Source: Silene latifolia
Taxonomy: Eukaryota > Streptophyta > Magnoliopsida > Caryophyllales > Caryophyllaceae
Assembly (NCBI RefSeq): GCF_048544455.1
Contig: NC_133537.1
Coordinates: 15,189,541 to 15,253,540 of the forward strand
Length of the DNA: 64,000 nucleotides
Reading direction: 5' to 3'
Shown: positions 11,370 through 24,039 of the stretch, one piece after another
How the letters are laid out: each line of letters starts with the position of its first letter
Position numbering within the stretch: the stretch's first letter is position 1
Program-made: the position numbers and the translations under genes
The notes under the pieces: model-generated
Databases searched by the model: none
What the model was told of the DNA's origin: nothing
Seen by the model: the letters and a program-made list of their open reading frames with translations, nothing else

Positions 11370-14058
11370 ATGGCTTCTTCATCGGTAAGAAAACATCACT
11401 CGGCTATTTCATATAGAATTGGTTATGTAATATCTTTGTAAGTTAATACTACCTTCTAGAATTGCCTGTGTGCAATATAAATAGGATGGAAGTAGTAACC
11501 GTAAGTAAATTTAAGTGGTATAATTCATGTAGGTGTCACGTACAGTGAGCTCTGATCATAATTTACTTTCAATGGTGTAACTCTTGTAGATGTCTACAAT
11601 TGTTTTGGAAATTCTTTGTTCCTTTCATTCATGAAAATATTTTAGGACTATTTTGGCTAAAACAATGCTCCACAAAGGGTTTTTCCGCCCGACCTATCCT
11701 ACATACTAAACCTCTGTAGATAAATGTGTACATGTATAATTTACACAAATTTTAGTATGAGACGGTTTGATGAAGATTACTGTATTGCTCTGTATACTTT
11801 TGTGTTTATTGCAATTTTCAAACTCGATGCCAGCCGTGCAGTTCTTTCTGTGTACTCATTATTTGCCTCTACTCTGTGAAATAATATCTTGCAACTCAAG
11901 CATTAACCTTGATCTATTTAATAACCTTAGGTTCACACAAAGAAGTCCCTCAAAGGACTGGACTCAAGGAAATCAAATTCCTGGTGGTGGGACAGTCATA
12001 TTGGTCCAAGAAATATCAAGTGGCTCTCTGAAAATCTAGATGGTGAGCAATACTACAAAATTTATAACTTAAACGGATGATGTGCATGATGCACTCTAAA
12101 GTAACTGGACATCTAAAAATTCTGGAGAATAAGAATGATACATCGCTTTTCTGCAGATATTAACGATGAATTGCAAAGCATTTATAGTAATTATACAAAT
12201 ATATATATACGAGTATATACTAGTCTACATCAGTAGTTATTTCTTCACCAATAAAAAAACATTGGTAGTTATTTGGATGAAAACAATAAAAATCTCTTCA
12301 ATTGAATCATTGCATTGATCCTTCAATGGTTGGCATTTGATAGATGTCGGTTGCAAATCCTTTACAGGATGACACATTGTTTTTTTTTTTTTTTTTTCAG
12401 ATATGGATCAAAATTACAAACGTATGCTAACATTAATTGATGGGGATGGGGATTCTTTTGCTAAAAAGGCTGAAATGTATTACCAGAGACGGCCGGAGTT
12501 ACTCTCTCACGTGGAGGAGTTCTATCGGACATATAAATTATTGGCTGAGCGGTATGAGCATTTGACTGGAGACATGAGGAAACACCTCCTGCCCGAACTA
12601 CACTCTCAGGGGTCTTCTGGGTTTGACTTAGGCTCTGAAACAGCAGCTGTTGCGTGGACTCCTCAAGATCCAAAGATAGGTCGCCGTGGAATTGGTCACC
12701 GAGCCGCTGGCTTTGACTTCTTCCTTGGCTATGGGAGAAGTGGACCAGATCGATCGGCAAGAGGAGATGAAACATCTTCAATATCAGATTCTGAGACCGA
12801 ATCTGATATATCCTCGTTGCACAGCTATCCTGGAATGATAGTAAATGCAGGTGAAGAAGGGACGCAGACAAGGTTAACAGAACCTGAAATTGAGTCTTGT
12901 AGCGAGGAAAAGTTTCAGAATCAAGGACAAGAGTATAATAAAATTGGGTCCTTTAGGAGAAGCAGTAGTGAGAATTTTGATGATGTGCATTCTAGGATTG
13001 CTGTTTATGAGGAAGAACTAAAGATGGCAAAGGAAAAAATCTTTGAATCAGAGGAAGAGATCGCTAATCTGAAAACAGAGCTCCAAAAATGCAAATCACT
13101 AGAACACGTGGGGAATCTGCCCCTTGAGTTTCCTGCGTTGCGAGATAGCTCCTCTCTTGACGCTGAAAATGAAGATGCACTTGATGAAAGCAGTAATACA
13201 TTGGATCTAGATGTTTCTGGACCAGAAGATAAAATTCAGGCACTAGTTAAGGAGTTGAGAAACACAAGGGCCAGATTCCAAGTTGTCGACAAAGAGTTGA
13301 TGAAGTTAAGAAAGGAGAACGGAGAATCCACTGAAAGTATTCGTAAAATGCAGGATTTGCTTAAAATGGCTCAAAAGGATTCTGCCACTTGGAAACGGAT
13401 GCTTGAGACAGAAAAACGACTGGCATCCAAGTTGCAAGAAAGGATTGCAAGGTACAAAACGAGTCTCAGTGACCGAGAAAAGGAGGTAAGGGAGCTGAAA
13501 GAAGAGTTATCTGATGCCAACCGCAAGTATCAGCTCCATGCTGAAATTTCAAGATTGTCTGATGAAAAAATTGGCTTAGAGGAGAGACTACGGGAGTGGG
13601 AAGTGCATTGCCGTTCTCTGGAAACTCAGCATGGGATGTTGGAAACAAAGTTGAATGATGAAATTGAACAGCAGAAGGCAGATATTGCTGATAAGACAGC
13701 TAGGTTGGAAAGTTTGGAAAGTGATTTTGATGCGTACAAGCTAAAATATGCCAGCTTGCTGACTGAGAAAGAAGAAGTTGAGTCCAAAGTAAGGGAAAAA
13801 GAAGATCAAATTATCCAAATGCAACACACGATTGCTGAAAATGAGGTGTTCAGAAAAAAAGCAGAAGAAGTGAGTATGAGGGTAGAGGAGCTGAGAGAAG
13901 AGGTTGAGGGGCAGAAAGATTTGATCATGGAAGCGGCTGAAGGAAAAAGGGAGGCGATCAGACAGTTGTGTTACTCGCTTGAGCATTATAGGAATGGTTA
14001 TCAACAACTTCGACAAGCTTTCACAGAACACAAACAGCTACATGTTTGCGCATCATAA
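11370..14058 (+). CDS. NET4: NETWORKED 4-type actin-binding protein (NAB domain, coiled coils, IRQ motif)
   Basis: Coding exons are 11370-11384 (only 15 nt: MASSS), 11931-12042 and 12401-14058. The last junction splits an Asp codon; the total is about 594 aa. Residues about 18-95 form the NAB (KIP1-like) domain: [58 protein letters not shown]. An acidic, serine-rich linker follows. Long coiled coils run from roughly residue 240 to 575. Near the C terminus [20 protein letters not shown] is the IRQ-type motif. Known of NET4 proteins: they bind actin at the tonoplast and the IRQ region binds RABG3 GTPases. This copy shows every hallmark and no disruption. The first ATG was chosen because it restores the conserved NAB start that the long exon alone lacks. 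It is convergent with the transporter gene on the right. Confidence 0.94.
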
Positions 14059-15146
14059 CTAACTATTATTTGTTTTCCTGAATGTCTGTTCGATGCTTGC
14101 ATATAATTTTGAGACCGTCTCCCTTAATTTGTTACCTACCTGTACATTTGAATGTATCATTAGGAAGCCTAGTTTGTGTGCTTTTATTGTTTCTTTCTTT
14201 GGAATGGAAGGAATAACTAATAAGGCAGCTCCTAACACAAATGTGATTATTTTGTGGACGTCGAACTGATGTACTTGATGGTGTGTACTGTCATACAATT
14301 GATTAATTTTGATTCTCGGACCATTTGTGCATACTAGAGATCTTATGCTGAGTTTCTTGAAGAGGGTAGTATTTTTGATTTCATTTTAATCTATTTTGTC
14401 TTCCTCACAGAAGGAAGCCAGCCTTGATGGCTCTAGCCTTAATTTGAAATTTTAAGGCCATGTCCTTTGCGAGGTTTGTTCTCTTGGTTTATCCCAAATT
14501 GTTCTCATTTGTAAATCCAGTAAGAAAATAGCAAATCACCCCCACAAGTTTGATATTATAAACAATTAGGCCTTTTAACTTAAACTAGTTTTGTTACTCA
14601 CCTTTTAACTTATAAACTAGTTTTGTTACTCACGAATTTTACAGGAGTTTGAAACACAAGTTACTTATGTGTGTACTCCGTAGTATATAAAGTGAATTTT
14701 ATTGAATTATTCAATTCTTAAACGTAAGTGAATTATTGAATTATTCAATATCAAGATTGTCAAACTAACAACCAAGTTTAAAACAATCAAAGATACGTTT
14801 TCATAGTTAGTCAGTATCATTAGGACTTTTCTTTTCTTTTTTTTTTTATTTTTCTTTTTTGGCAGCTGTAAAATTAGTATCATTAAGACTTGTATGTCCT
14901 TGTTCGTCACTTTTGCTAATAAAAAATTTAAAATGAGTACATATAAATAACTTACGGAATAATGTTAAATTCATTAAGACTTATATGTCCTTGTTCATCA
15001 CATACATGGACTGATTAAAGTTTACAAGATTACAACAGACATGAGTTCCAAAATTGCATCTCCAGACGTGTCATTTTTCTCATCTACGCTCAAGAGATTC
15101 TCCATTGGCATTATATTTCAAAAATGAGACGAATGACCCGAAACAA
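14059..15146. other. Convergent intergenic region (3' ends of NET4 and transporter)
   Basis: AT-rich with two short direct duplications. A unit of about 31 bp (CCTTTTAACTTAWAAACTAG plus TTTTGTTACTCA) is repeated at 14572-14634. A second phrase (AAGACTTRTATGTCCTTGTT) occurs near 14885 and 14975. It should hold both 3' UTRs. No other gene is seen. Confidence 0.5.
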
Positions 15147-18100
15147 TCATGTTCCATTCACTACCGATTTCGATCTTTTGCTGGCCGAGATCTTTCTGTA
15201 AAGGTCCCTGGTTCTCATACCCATCAAAACATCGAGGGCACACCCGAAAAGACAAGCACCGGCCATGACGAGGAAGCAAAGCCGATAACAATGTGGGCCA
15301 TAACACTCATTCCCGCCACTGGGCGTGACGGTAGCCTGTGCATCATATAGCAAGCCAGCAAGAAGGCCCGAGAAAAGGAACGATCCCAGAGGCAGGTTCA
15401 GGATGAGAATGTTGTATATCAGCCCGTAATATTTGAGCCCGAATAGTTCGGAGGCAGTAGGAACTGTGATTGCTAGGCGAACGCCATAGCATAGGCCAAC
15501 TATGACGGAACCGATATAAAGGCTACCAGGTAGTGCCATTGCCATTATGACGTAACCTATAGCGATCAAGATTTGAGAGGCTGCATTGAAGAAAGGCCTA
15601 GGGATAGCAGCTCTCCTGCAGAGTTATAAACAGTCACACAATGACTCTCTGTATTGAACATGAATGTGTAAAGACACAACATACTCAGTAAGGAAGAAAA
15701 TAACAGCTCCTATGACTAACTTTGTTGCAAGTTTAAGTAATGATTTTGAGCGGGGGTGAACGCCCCTGCTAGCCCTCCCCCGCTCCACCACTGGTCTCAA
15801 ATATATAGGTTAAAGAAAAGAACACGAAGATGGTCAAAGGGATAAAAAAACAAAAATGATTCAAAATAGATTATATTTTTCAGTCAAAGGCAAAAATTAG
15901 TTGGATCCCTTTTCAAGTAACGTGAAAGTGGTTTCACATCCCTTGGATCAAGCCATTACCAAAGACGTCTTAGCCTAGTGGTTAAGACAGAGGTATCTTG
16001 ACAATAGGCCACGAGTTCGAATCCCCTCCCTCATATATTATATTGGCCTTGCGCCTCATTTGACATTTAGGCTAGGCTTGTCTGAATGGAGTGAAATGTA
16101 AGGAGAGGGAGAGATTCTTCGAACATAGAAGGATTTTAAAGGAAATCCGGTAGAACAATAAAAAATGCAACTTAAAACATAAACCATTCAGAGCCTAAAT
16201 AACAAGATTTCAACTCCTACATTTTCCATTTTGTGGGTAACTTTCACCTAAATGTTTTTAGTGACACCTATATTACATTCCCTCCGTGACATAGAATTTT
16301 CAGTTGGAAATTTAAGTGCGAATAAATAATGGATTGGTTGAATGTTTAAAAAAATTTGTCAATGACAATTCATATTACATGAATCTCATTTTCCAATCTC
16401 AAAAGATTATCAATAATCTAAAACCACGTCTTCAGTGCAGACCAAATCTACGAATTTATTGTCAATAACATTAACATAAGGCATCCAGGATGTTTCCCTC
16501 ACGTTTCTTTTATATACTATCTTTCCTTTAGACTTTCCAGCAATTCAACGCAATGAAAGAACGGTCACTAAAAATTTGACAAGCCCACAGAATGAAGTTT
16601 CTGAACAACCGCATGTTGCTTGCAGGATTAAGAAAACGTGATGGGCATTTAGCCTAATTAATTAATTAATTAATTAATTACGGAGTCAAAAAAAGAACTA
16701 TGACGTCCATTGCAAATCACGCATGCTAGTGGCCGGCTGGCTAAAAATCTTGCAATAGTTACAAACTCACACAGATCCCACTATGATATATTTTAAGCAT
16801 ATAATCATTATACACTCGTACTAAGCAAAGATTTTCAAGGTAGTTTATTATGCGGATCGATGGTGGAATCATATTACCTCCATCGATCATATTCATTCTG
16901 TCATATTTGAGTTTTTTAGTCAACTAGTATGAACTTAAAGTTAAAAAGTTACTCCCTTCGTCCAAATAATTTGTTTACCATATCCAAATCGAGGTTATGG
17001 TGAAGCGCTCAACAAAATATAAACTTCTCAAAGGAGAAAAGCTAAAAATATAGAAGTGGAAAAGTGTACTTACTTGATGCAATACTCAGAAACCGTTCCG
17101 GAAATGATTCTGCCAAAAAATCCCATAATGCTGAGAAGAGAAACAAAAATGGAGACGTCTGAATAGCCGAGAGCAGTCCCCATCTGTCCCATGTTGTTCA
17201 TCACAGTCAAACCAGTCCCAACACCACACAAAAATGACACAAACAAAACCCAGAAATCTAGGGTCTTGAATGCCTCGACTATAGTATGTTCTTCTCCAAG
17301 AAGAGGCCGTGATTTCCTGAGATCCCCATTCACTAAACCATCGTCGGCTACTACCTCTTCCACTTGTTGTTGAGCTAGTAAAGGCTCGATGATTGGATCC
17401 TCAACATTGTCTATTTGTTTTGAGTCTAGCCAGGATTTTAGCCCGATGTAAGCCGGTATAAGCAAAGGGGTAGCCAACAAAGCCAAGAGAATGACTGAAA
17501 ATGCAATGTCAAAAACATGTCCTTTTGAGCCAATAAAATCATAGGCTAACAAATAAACAGCCACGATGACAGCAATAATATTGAACCAGCTGAAGTACTT
17601 AGACTCTTGAGAGATTTCCGAGGGAGTGGAGGATGGTGGGACTTCGCGGAGGAAGAGCATTGCGATTAGGCAGACAGCAAAAGGGATAAGAGAGAGCATC
17701 ATGAGAAACTCGGCAGGGCGATTAGAGAAAAGGGCATTGCAGAGATCAGTGAAAATAGCAGTGCTTAAACCCACATAACCCTTGAGAATCCCAGAAACAG
17801 GTCCCCTGTTTTTTCTGAAATTTCGTATGCATGTTACTAAGATAGCCGTGTTCATCCATGTGGTGCTATTCCCTCCCATGCACATGAATATACACATCTG
17901 TAGACATGATAATAAATTATCAACATCAGTTACGTGTTGGATGAATCAAAAACTTAGAAACCAACCTAGAAAGTTCTGACCCATCATATTTTATTTTTTC
18001 TGAATTTATTAAACAATTGCTTTCGTATCAGAAATCACGGCAAATCCATATGAGCTAATAATGTGAAATCTACATAAGCTAATGGTGGTAGAAACACAGC

Positions 18101-19819
18101 TGTCAAAATATCCGCTTAATTAGATATAATAGGAATATTTATAATAGTTGGCCTCAACCATCATCTTAAGTTTTTGGTTGAGTTGGTTCATCGTATCAGA
18201 GCCGTCACAGTTTCGAATTCTGGCAACCTCAAAACTCCTCAAAAACTCGAAGTAGAAACCCAGCACAAGGTACGGGGGAGCCGGTGCACAACTAACCACT
18301 CTTCAAGCCCGGCGGGCATTTGAGTAAGGGAGCGTAATAGGAATATTTATAATAGTTGGACCTCAACCATCACCCTAAGGTTTTGGTTGAGTTGGTTCAT
18401 CTATCAAATACATCTTTGATGTGATACGAACTTAGGAAGGCATAATAAGGTTGCTGTAAATAATATTCTACCAGTGCTATGAAATTTAGGACGCATAACT
18501 TGTCGACTGGTTCTAAATTTATAAAAAATAAAAAATATAAAAATGATAATGTGGACCCATTTGAGGTAAATAGTTTAAAACCGACACTATTATGTTAAAT
18601 AGTTTGTTTTCAACCCTATTTAAGCAAAAACTTTGCTAATTTGAGCCCATCGGTGGCAGTAGAAACAAATAATCTGCTTAATTAGATAATAAAACATTGA
18701 TGTCATACAAAGGCATAATAAGGAGCCGTTTGGTTACATACAGAAATTTACAATGTCTAGAAAGTGTCATATCACATGATTTTAGAATTCACGTGAATTA
18801 GAAAATGTTCTTTGGTTACATGTAGGCATTGTAATTTACGTAGCCATTCTCACTTACTTAGGGACCTAGGTAAGCAACTTCCTCCATTATGAAGGAATTT
18901 AAATTCATGAGAAGTATTAATTCATGAGAATTGGGGTAACCAAACAACCTACCCATTTTACAATTCACATGAATTGGACATGAATTGGGTAACCAAACGA
19001 CCCCTAAAACTGCTGTTGTCAAGAGGGGCAACACTGACTATTTATTAGTACTCCCTCCTAATCAGCCTATTGTTCATGTTAGTCGCGTTTTGTTTTTTCA
19101 TTCCTTATTTGGAAATTTTTGTTCGCTAAAAATTCAATTGCGGGATAGAATATATTGTGCGGTCTTAAATTCATTTTCATAATTTTTGTTCCAAAAAAAA
19201 AAAGAACAATAGGCTTATTAGGAGGGAGTACTAGTTATCATTTGTTAGCTACGAAATTGAAAATCAATAGACGTGGGTAAGAAGGTAGGATTGTTAGGTG
19301 AAGATAGCAGCAACCCAAATAGTCCGTATCATCTTAGACCGACCTACCCACCCGAAAACCTACCTACCCAAGATGGAGTTGGATAATAGACGACGATGCG
19401 TATGCGTGCAAGAAAAAGAAAAAAGAAATATGCGTGCAAGAAAAAGAAAAAAGGAAAAAGAAAAAAGAAAAAGGAAGAAAACAAACCAGCCAATAAGGAA
19501 AAGGTTGGACGGTCTTGCTAACAACAAGCCATTGAGCACCATAACCAAGAAGACCTTGAATAGAACCAATAAGAAGAAGCAACCAAGTTGGGAATGAATC
19601 TGAAGCAAGACCAGCAAGTATACCAAAAGCCTTACCAACATCTTTAGCAACAGATAGATTATTTAACTGTAGTTGTGTCAAATTCATCAATGTCTTTAAT
19701 GCATCTGAGTAGTTTGAAAATGTATAGTTGTTTCCTGATATTGCTTGTACCCATACCGCCGTCACGAATCCAAACCATTTTAAGCTGCTATTGCTATTGT
19801 TATTGCTTTCTCCTCCCAT
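15147..19819 (-). CDS. Nodulin-like / NFD4-like major facilitator transporter
   Basis: Three exons on the minus strand keep frame with consensus junctions: 19819-19487, 17897-17074 and 15615-15147 (1626 bp, 541 aa). Exon 1 gives the nodulin-like N terminus (WFGFVTAVWVQAISGNNYTF, LLIGSIQGLLGYGAQWL). Exon 2 gives CMGGNSTTWMNTAILVTCIR, NRGPVSGILKGYVGLSTAIF, a charged central loop, then DFWVLFVSFLCGVGTGL. Exon 3 gives GYVIMAMALPGSLYIGS, GVRLAITVPTASELFGLKYY and a basic C terminus. About twelve hydrophobic segments are apparent. Arabidopsis relatives (At2g39210, At2g28120 type, 577-601 aa) are slightly longer. The family is placed in the MFS with mostly unknown substrates, so the transported molecule cannot be named. 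Introns are 1.6 and 1.5 kb and contain MITEs and SINE-like repeats. No disruption was seen. Confidence 0.93.
15960..16095 (+). repeat. tRNA-derived SINE-like sequence in transporter intron 2
   Basis: An A-box-like TAGCCTAGTGGTTAAGAC is followed about 35 bp later by a B-box-like GAGTTCGAATCCC. A non-tRNA body with CTTGCGCCTCATTTGAC follows. This is the layout of a SINE head, antisense to the host gene. No poly(A) tail or clear TSD was found, so it may be old or truncated. Confidence 0.5.
16655..16680. repeat. (TTAA)n microsatellite
   Basis: About six uninterrupted AATT/TTAA units inside the second intron of the transporter gene. Confidence 0.9.
18127..18402 (+). repeat. Tandemly repeated SINE-like sequence in transporter intron 1
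   Basis: TAATAGGAATATTTATAATA begins at 18127 and again at 18335. Each occurrence is followed by CCTCAACCATCAYC and TTTGGTTGAGTTGGTTCAT. The first copy continues into GTATCAGAGCC and a B-box-like TTTCGAATTCTGG. This looks like a tRNA-derived element of about 208 bp with a partial second copy. Confidence 0.55.
18722..19004. mobile_element. Tourist-like (PIF/Harbinger) MITE
   Basis: Terminal inverted repeats GGAGCCGTTTGGTTAC and, inverted, GGGGTCGTTTGGTTAC bound 283 bp. TAA is duplicated at both edges (18719-18721 and 19005-19007). The 3-bp TWA duplication and GG...CC ends are typical of PIF/Harbinger MITEs. It has no ORF and lies in intron 1 of the transporter gene. Confidence 0.8.
19051..19228. 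mobile_element. Stowaway-like (Tc1/Mariner) MITE
   Basis: CTCCCTCCTAATCAGCCTAT at the left is matched by an almost identical inverted copy at the right. The dinucleotide TA borders both ends (19049-19050 and 19229-19230). The CTCCCTCC terminus and TA target are diagnostic of Stowaway MITEs. It is 178 bp, non-coding and intronic. Confidence 0.85.
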
Positions 19820-20146
19820 TTTTCACTCAATTATTAATTCCTCAACTTTGAAGCTTGAAGCAAGGAGCAAAGTTGGTTTATATGTTTGTGTGTTGGAATT
19901 CGTGGGAGATTTTGTGATATTTTAAAGGCTACATTTTGGTGGGGCCTCTCTCAATTAATATTTTATTTTATTTGATTTGATTTTGGGAGGGTGGGAGACA
20001 AGACGTACAGTCGTTGTACCACTTGTACACATTGCCCACTTGCGGGCTGCGGCCATTACTCTATTCTCTATCGCACCTCGTTTTATACCACCTATTTTAA
20101 TACACAAATAAGCATTCAGTAAGTTATTAGAAATACTTGATATTAT
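19820..20146. promoter_or_regulatory. 5' flank of the transporter gene
   Basis: This interval should contain the 5' UTR and proximal promoter of the minus-strand transporter gene. I see no confident TATA box. Its distal edge is a SINE insertion, which may limit the promoter. Confidence 0.4.
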
Positions 20147-20344
20147 TTTTTTTTTTTTTGGTCTAAACCATCCGGTAATCCGAACCACATTCGGCCGACT
20201 AATCCGGATTTCGGAGCGTGTCCAAGGATTACGGTATTTAAACCCCTCCCAATCGTTGATTGTGAGGGCTCGATCCATGACTCCCTCCTCTACCAAGCAT
20301 CTTACTACTTACCTACGTTACCACTGCGCCAACCAACGATTGGT
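20147..20344 (-). mobile_element. tRNA-derived SINE with 16-bp TSD
   Basis: Read on the minus strand it starts near an A box (TTGGCGCAGTGGTAACG), then a B box (GGATCGAGCCC), a body with AAATCCGGATTAG, and ends in a poly(A) tail seen as poly-T at 20147-20159. The same 16 bases, AAATACTTGATATTAT, flank it at 20131-20146 and 20345-20360. Nearly exact ends and a perfect TSD suggest a fairly recent insertion. It shares its AAATCCGGA tail motif with the SINE at 37578-37748. Confidence 0.88.
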
Positions 20345-20360
20345 AAATACTTGATATTAT

Positions 20361-20857
20361 AATATTATACTCCCTTCTCTTCGCTATTTTTCTCTTTTTT
20401 AAAAAAAAAAAAAATAAGAAAATGAAATTCAATCACACAAAACACACTACCTCACATGCAAATGAATTTGGACTACACAAATATTCCAAAAAAGAAATTA
20501 GAAAAGAAAAACTGAATAATTCGCTTAAGGAAATAGAGAAAAAATGGTGAATTTAAAGGAGTAATTATATTGTATAAAAACTGTTATAAAAGTTGAATTT
20601 TATGATTGATTAATTGGATTATAATATGGTTTTTGATGAAATATTATTTAAAAATCAAGTAATGTGGCTTAATTTCACTTTAATTCCAAGTTATTGTTTG
20701 GGTCAAATTCTGCGCATTGGGCTAACAAGGAGATAGGTCCATCAAGACCTACATGGTGACTTGGGCAGAGTAATCTAATGGCCTTAAGGAGTCCGTGAGC
20801 TGGAAGCGGTCAGGTGGATTTCAGGGAGATTAGGGTTTAGGTTGCTTGTGCGGCAAG
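20361..20857. other. Intergenic, nothing recognised
   Basis: AT-rich sequence with an A run at 20399-20415. No protein, RNA or repeat boundary is recognised. The left edge of the Mutator-type region may fall here, but no terminal inverted repeat matching the right side was found. Confidence 0.4.
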
Positions 20858-21395
20858 TCTAGGTAGTTGAAGATGTGTTTATGTCAATATGAAAAAATGT
20901 ATGATTGTGAATATGGAGGGAGTATTACTTGGGTTACTCAGTGATTTCGATCTCACGGGTGTATGATTGTGAAAAGTTATGTGTATCTAGGTAGTCCGAA
21001 TATATTTTATTCTGCTGGATTCTGGGATTAGACGTTATTGGAGCTTAATTTTGTATTTGAGCTCACTTCAGTTAATTGTAGATGTAAGATTGTGTCTTCA
21101 AACCAATGTTTTTTACATTTAATTTGAAGGGGGGAAGGGGATTAATCTATCGCGATACCTTATTTTATTTTTGCTGCTAATTGAGACCCCAAATAAGTTG
21201 CTTTTAAAAGTTATGTGTATCTAGGTAGTTGAAGATGTGTTTCTGTCAATATGAAAAAAATGTATGATTGTGAAGATGGAGGGAGTATTACTTAGGTTAC
21301 TTAGTGATTTCGATCTCACGGGTGTATGATTGTGAAAAGTTATGTGTATCTAGGTAGTCCGAATGTACTTTATTCTGATGGATTCCGGAATTCTG
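20858..21395 (+). repeat. Direct repeat of about 165 bp, two copies 362 bp apart
   Basis: Copies begin at about 20858 and 21220 with TCTAGGTAGTTGAAGATGTG. They continue through GGAGGGAGTATTACTT, GATTTCGATCTCACGGG and GTATCTAGGTAGTCCGAAT. They lie just upstream of the transposase relic and carry the GTGTATCTAG word that dominates the arrays further right. They may be part of the element's subterminal region. Confidence 0.65.
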
Positions 21396-21487
21396 TTTGA
21401 TTCCGGAATTTTGTTTGATTCCTCTCTTCTTGCTTATGATGTAAACTGAGTTCTTCCCCTTAACTCAGATATTGATTTTTTGTGCAG

Positions 21488-23864
21488 ACATTGTACAACT
21501 TACTAATGTCCAAGCGTCTTCAAGTAATTCACAAGGAGATCAGTTACTTGTCACTAATGCATCGCATGAACTTTCTTCCAACAATGTACCAGGTATTAAA
21601 TTGTAGCTTTTTATTAATTATTGTTTTGTCTAATAAGCTTGAGTAGGTTATAACGGATAAAATTACAATCATTTTCTTTTGTTTTTTTTTTGTTGTTGTA
21701 GCCACCCCAGAAGTTGTTTTTGATAATCAAATAGTGGGATTGCCGAGATGCTCAGCAGAATTAAAACCAGCATTGTTGATGAAATTTGCAATTTTGGAAG
21801 AAGGCATACATTTTTACGAGGAATATGCCAAGGTTTGTGGGTTTCTTACAAGGTTAGACTCAACAAAATTGCTTGATGGGATTATTACACACAAGTGGGG
21901 GTGTGTGTAATAAACAAGGCAAAAGTAATCACAAGAGTACAAAAAGGAAGAGGACTCTTACGCGAATTGGTTGTCATGCTAAAGTTAGTTTTAGAAGAAT
22001 TCAGACGGGTGAATATGAGATTTATGATTTTATTGAGCATCACTCACATGCTATGAATACACCAACAACTATGATACATTTGAAACCATGTAGGGATTTA
22101 AACTTGGTCCACAAAAAAATGATAATGGATAATGCCCATGTAAACCATGGTCCGGTGCAAACATTTAGAATGTTCAAACAGTATGTGAAGGGATACAAAA
22201 ACGTGGGTGCTTCTTTACAAGATTTCAAAATTTTTTGAAGGGATGTTAAGAAATACATCAAAGAATATGATGCCCAGATGTTAATAGACAACTTCATGCG
22301 AAAAAAAGGCTATGTCTCCATCTTTCTATTCTGACTTTGATGTGGATGATCAAAGCAGAATAACTAAGCTTTTCTGGGCAGATCCAATATCACTTAAAAA
22401 TTATGCCCTTTTTGGTGACGCTGTTTCTGTTGATGCCACTTATAACTTCAACCAATATAAAATTGTGTTTGTCCCTTTCACGGGTGTTGATAACCATAAA
22501 GGTTGCGTTACTTTTGCAGTGGGTTTGATACGAAACGAAAATGCAGAATCATTTTCGTGGTTGTTTCAAAATTTTGTAACGACTATGGGTGATCGCTATC
22601 CTATTACTATAATAACTTATCAATGTAGAGGCATCAAAAAAGCTTTAAAGTTGTGTTTGGTGACAAAACACGCCACCGACTGTGTATGTGGCATATAATG
22701 AAGAAGTTGCCTGACAAGATTGGTCCATCGATTTCCCAAGACACAACTTTTTTGAAAGAAATAAGCTCAGTTGTTTGGGATGTATAAATCACTCCAGAAG
22801 AATTTGAATCGAAATGGAATTCGATAATTTCCTCATATGAGCTTTGTGATAACAAGTGGTTGAAGAAAATGTTTAAGCACCGTACTCTTTAGATTCATGC
22901 TTACATTAGAGACACATATTTGGGCGGGATTTTGCGCACAACATCAAGGTCGGAGTCTGAAAATAGCTTCTTTGCAAAATTCACCAACCCACATGTCACA
23001 CTCGTCGAGTTTTGGATGCGTTCCAAACAGCAATGGATGCTCAGAGATGGAAATATTCTAAGGTAATGGCTGATGATAAGAACTGTTATCCAAAATTGAC
23101 AACCCCTCTCCTTTTAGAAAAGCAAGCTTCTGAATTTTACAGAATCGTCATATTTTATATTTTCCAAGTAGAAGTCCAAGCAGGATGTTATACGTGTGAG
23201 CATTTACCATCACCAAACACAACTGGTGAGAATGATCATATTTCAATAATTGATCGTGAGAAAGAAAAGGAATACAAAGTTGATTTAAGTGATAATAAGT
23301 TTTCTTGTTCTCTTGTAAGATTTTTGAAAGAATCGGGATACTCTGTAGGCACATTTTATGGGTGTTGAAAGATAGGGGATTTGATCATATACCTAAAGAG
23401 TATTTAGCACTTAGATGGAGCAAATCTGCAACCTCCCACCCTCTTTCTAATGTTGTTGGAAAATTTGTCCTAGCTGATTGTGTGTCAATCGAAAGCCGCC
23501 AGAATAATATAAGTGAATTTTGGTCGGAGGTATTTAATGCAGTCTCACTTGTTGAGGATAATGAGGAACATTCTGATGCGCTATTTCAATTGCTCCGGAG
23601 TTTCAATGAAAAGTTGATTATTTCAGTTAAGTCGGGAAAGTCAAAAGATAAGAAAGCTGAGATTGAGATGCTTCTTGGGTCAAAAATACCAACTGGAGCT
23701 ACTGTTCTACCACCAGAGAAGTGCAAGAATAAGGGATCGGGAAAGAGGAAAACATTAAACAAGGAAAAGGCAGTCTTGGAAAATGCAAAGCCTCTGAGGA
23801 AATGTCGTGCTTGTGGTGAAATGAGTAACCATGATAGTAGAAATTGCCCGAGTCGACTCCCTTG
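21488..23864 (+). pseudogene. FAR1-related / Mutator-like transposase relic
   Basis: The pieces read in family order. A FAR1-type DNA-binding region (21715-22060) has FYEEYAKVCGFLTRL and KRTLTRIGCHAKV. A MULE transposase core (22305-22960) has NYALFGDAVSVDATYN, FTGVDNHKGCVTFAVGL and ESFSWLFQNF. A SWIM zinc-finger region (23290-23370) has ILCRHILWVLK. A C-terminal zinc knuckle has CRACGEMSNHDSRNC. It is broken: a frame change near 21895 in a GT run, a stop near 22236, frame changes near 22310 and 22640, stops near 22785 and 22890, and frame changes near 23020 and 23310. In an intact protein the domains would form an FRS-like or MULE transposase of about 700-800 aa. An upstream exon at about 21488-21591 seems to join at the TTGTTGTAG acceptor before 21702. 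It converges on the Ulp1-like gene. Confidence 0.85.
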
Positions 23865-24039
23865 AAACTGATTTCAGTGGGATTTGTAGATATCACTCAA
23901 AAAAGTCTGTGTTATGCTTTGTAATGTTATGCTACTGAAACTGATTTTAGTGGATTTTTGGTTTATTTGGTTCATGTAAGGACTTGTTTTGTATGAACTT
24001 CCAACTTTTTTTTTTTAATTATGTTTCAGGCTGCTGTTT

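Noticed and set aside
12461-14031. Minus-strand ORFs under the NET4 exon
   Set aside because: They are antisense shadows of a coiled-coil gene with strong conserved sense motifs.
15971-16045. Possible tRNA gene
   Set aside because: A- and B-box-like words are present, but no cloverleaf with proper acceptor and anticodon stems can be drawn; a SINE head fits better.
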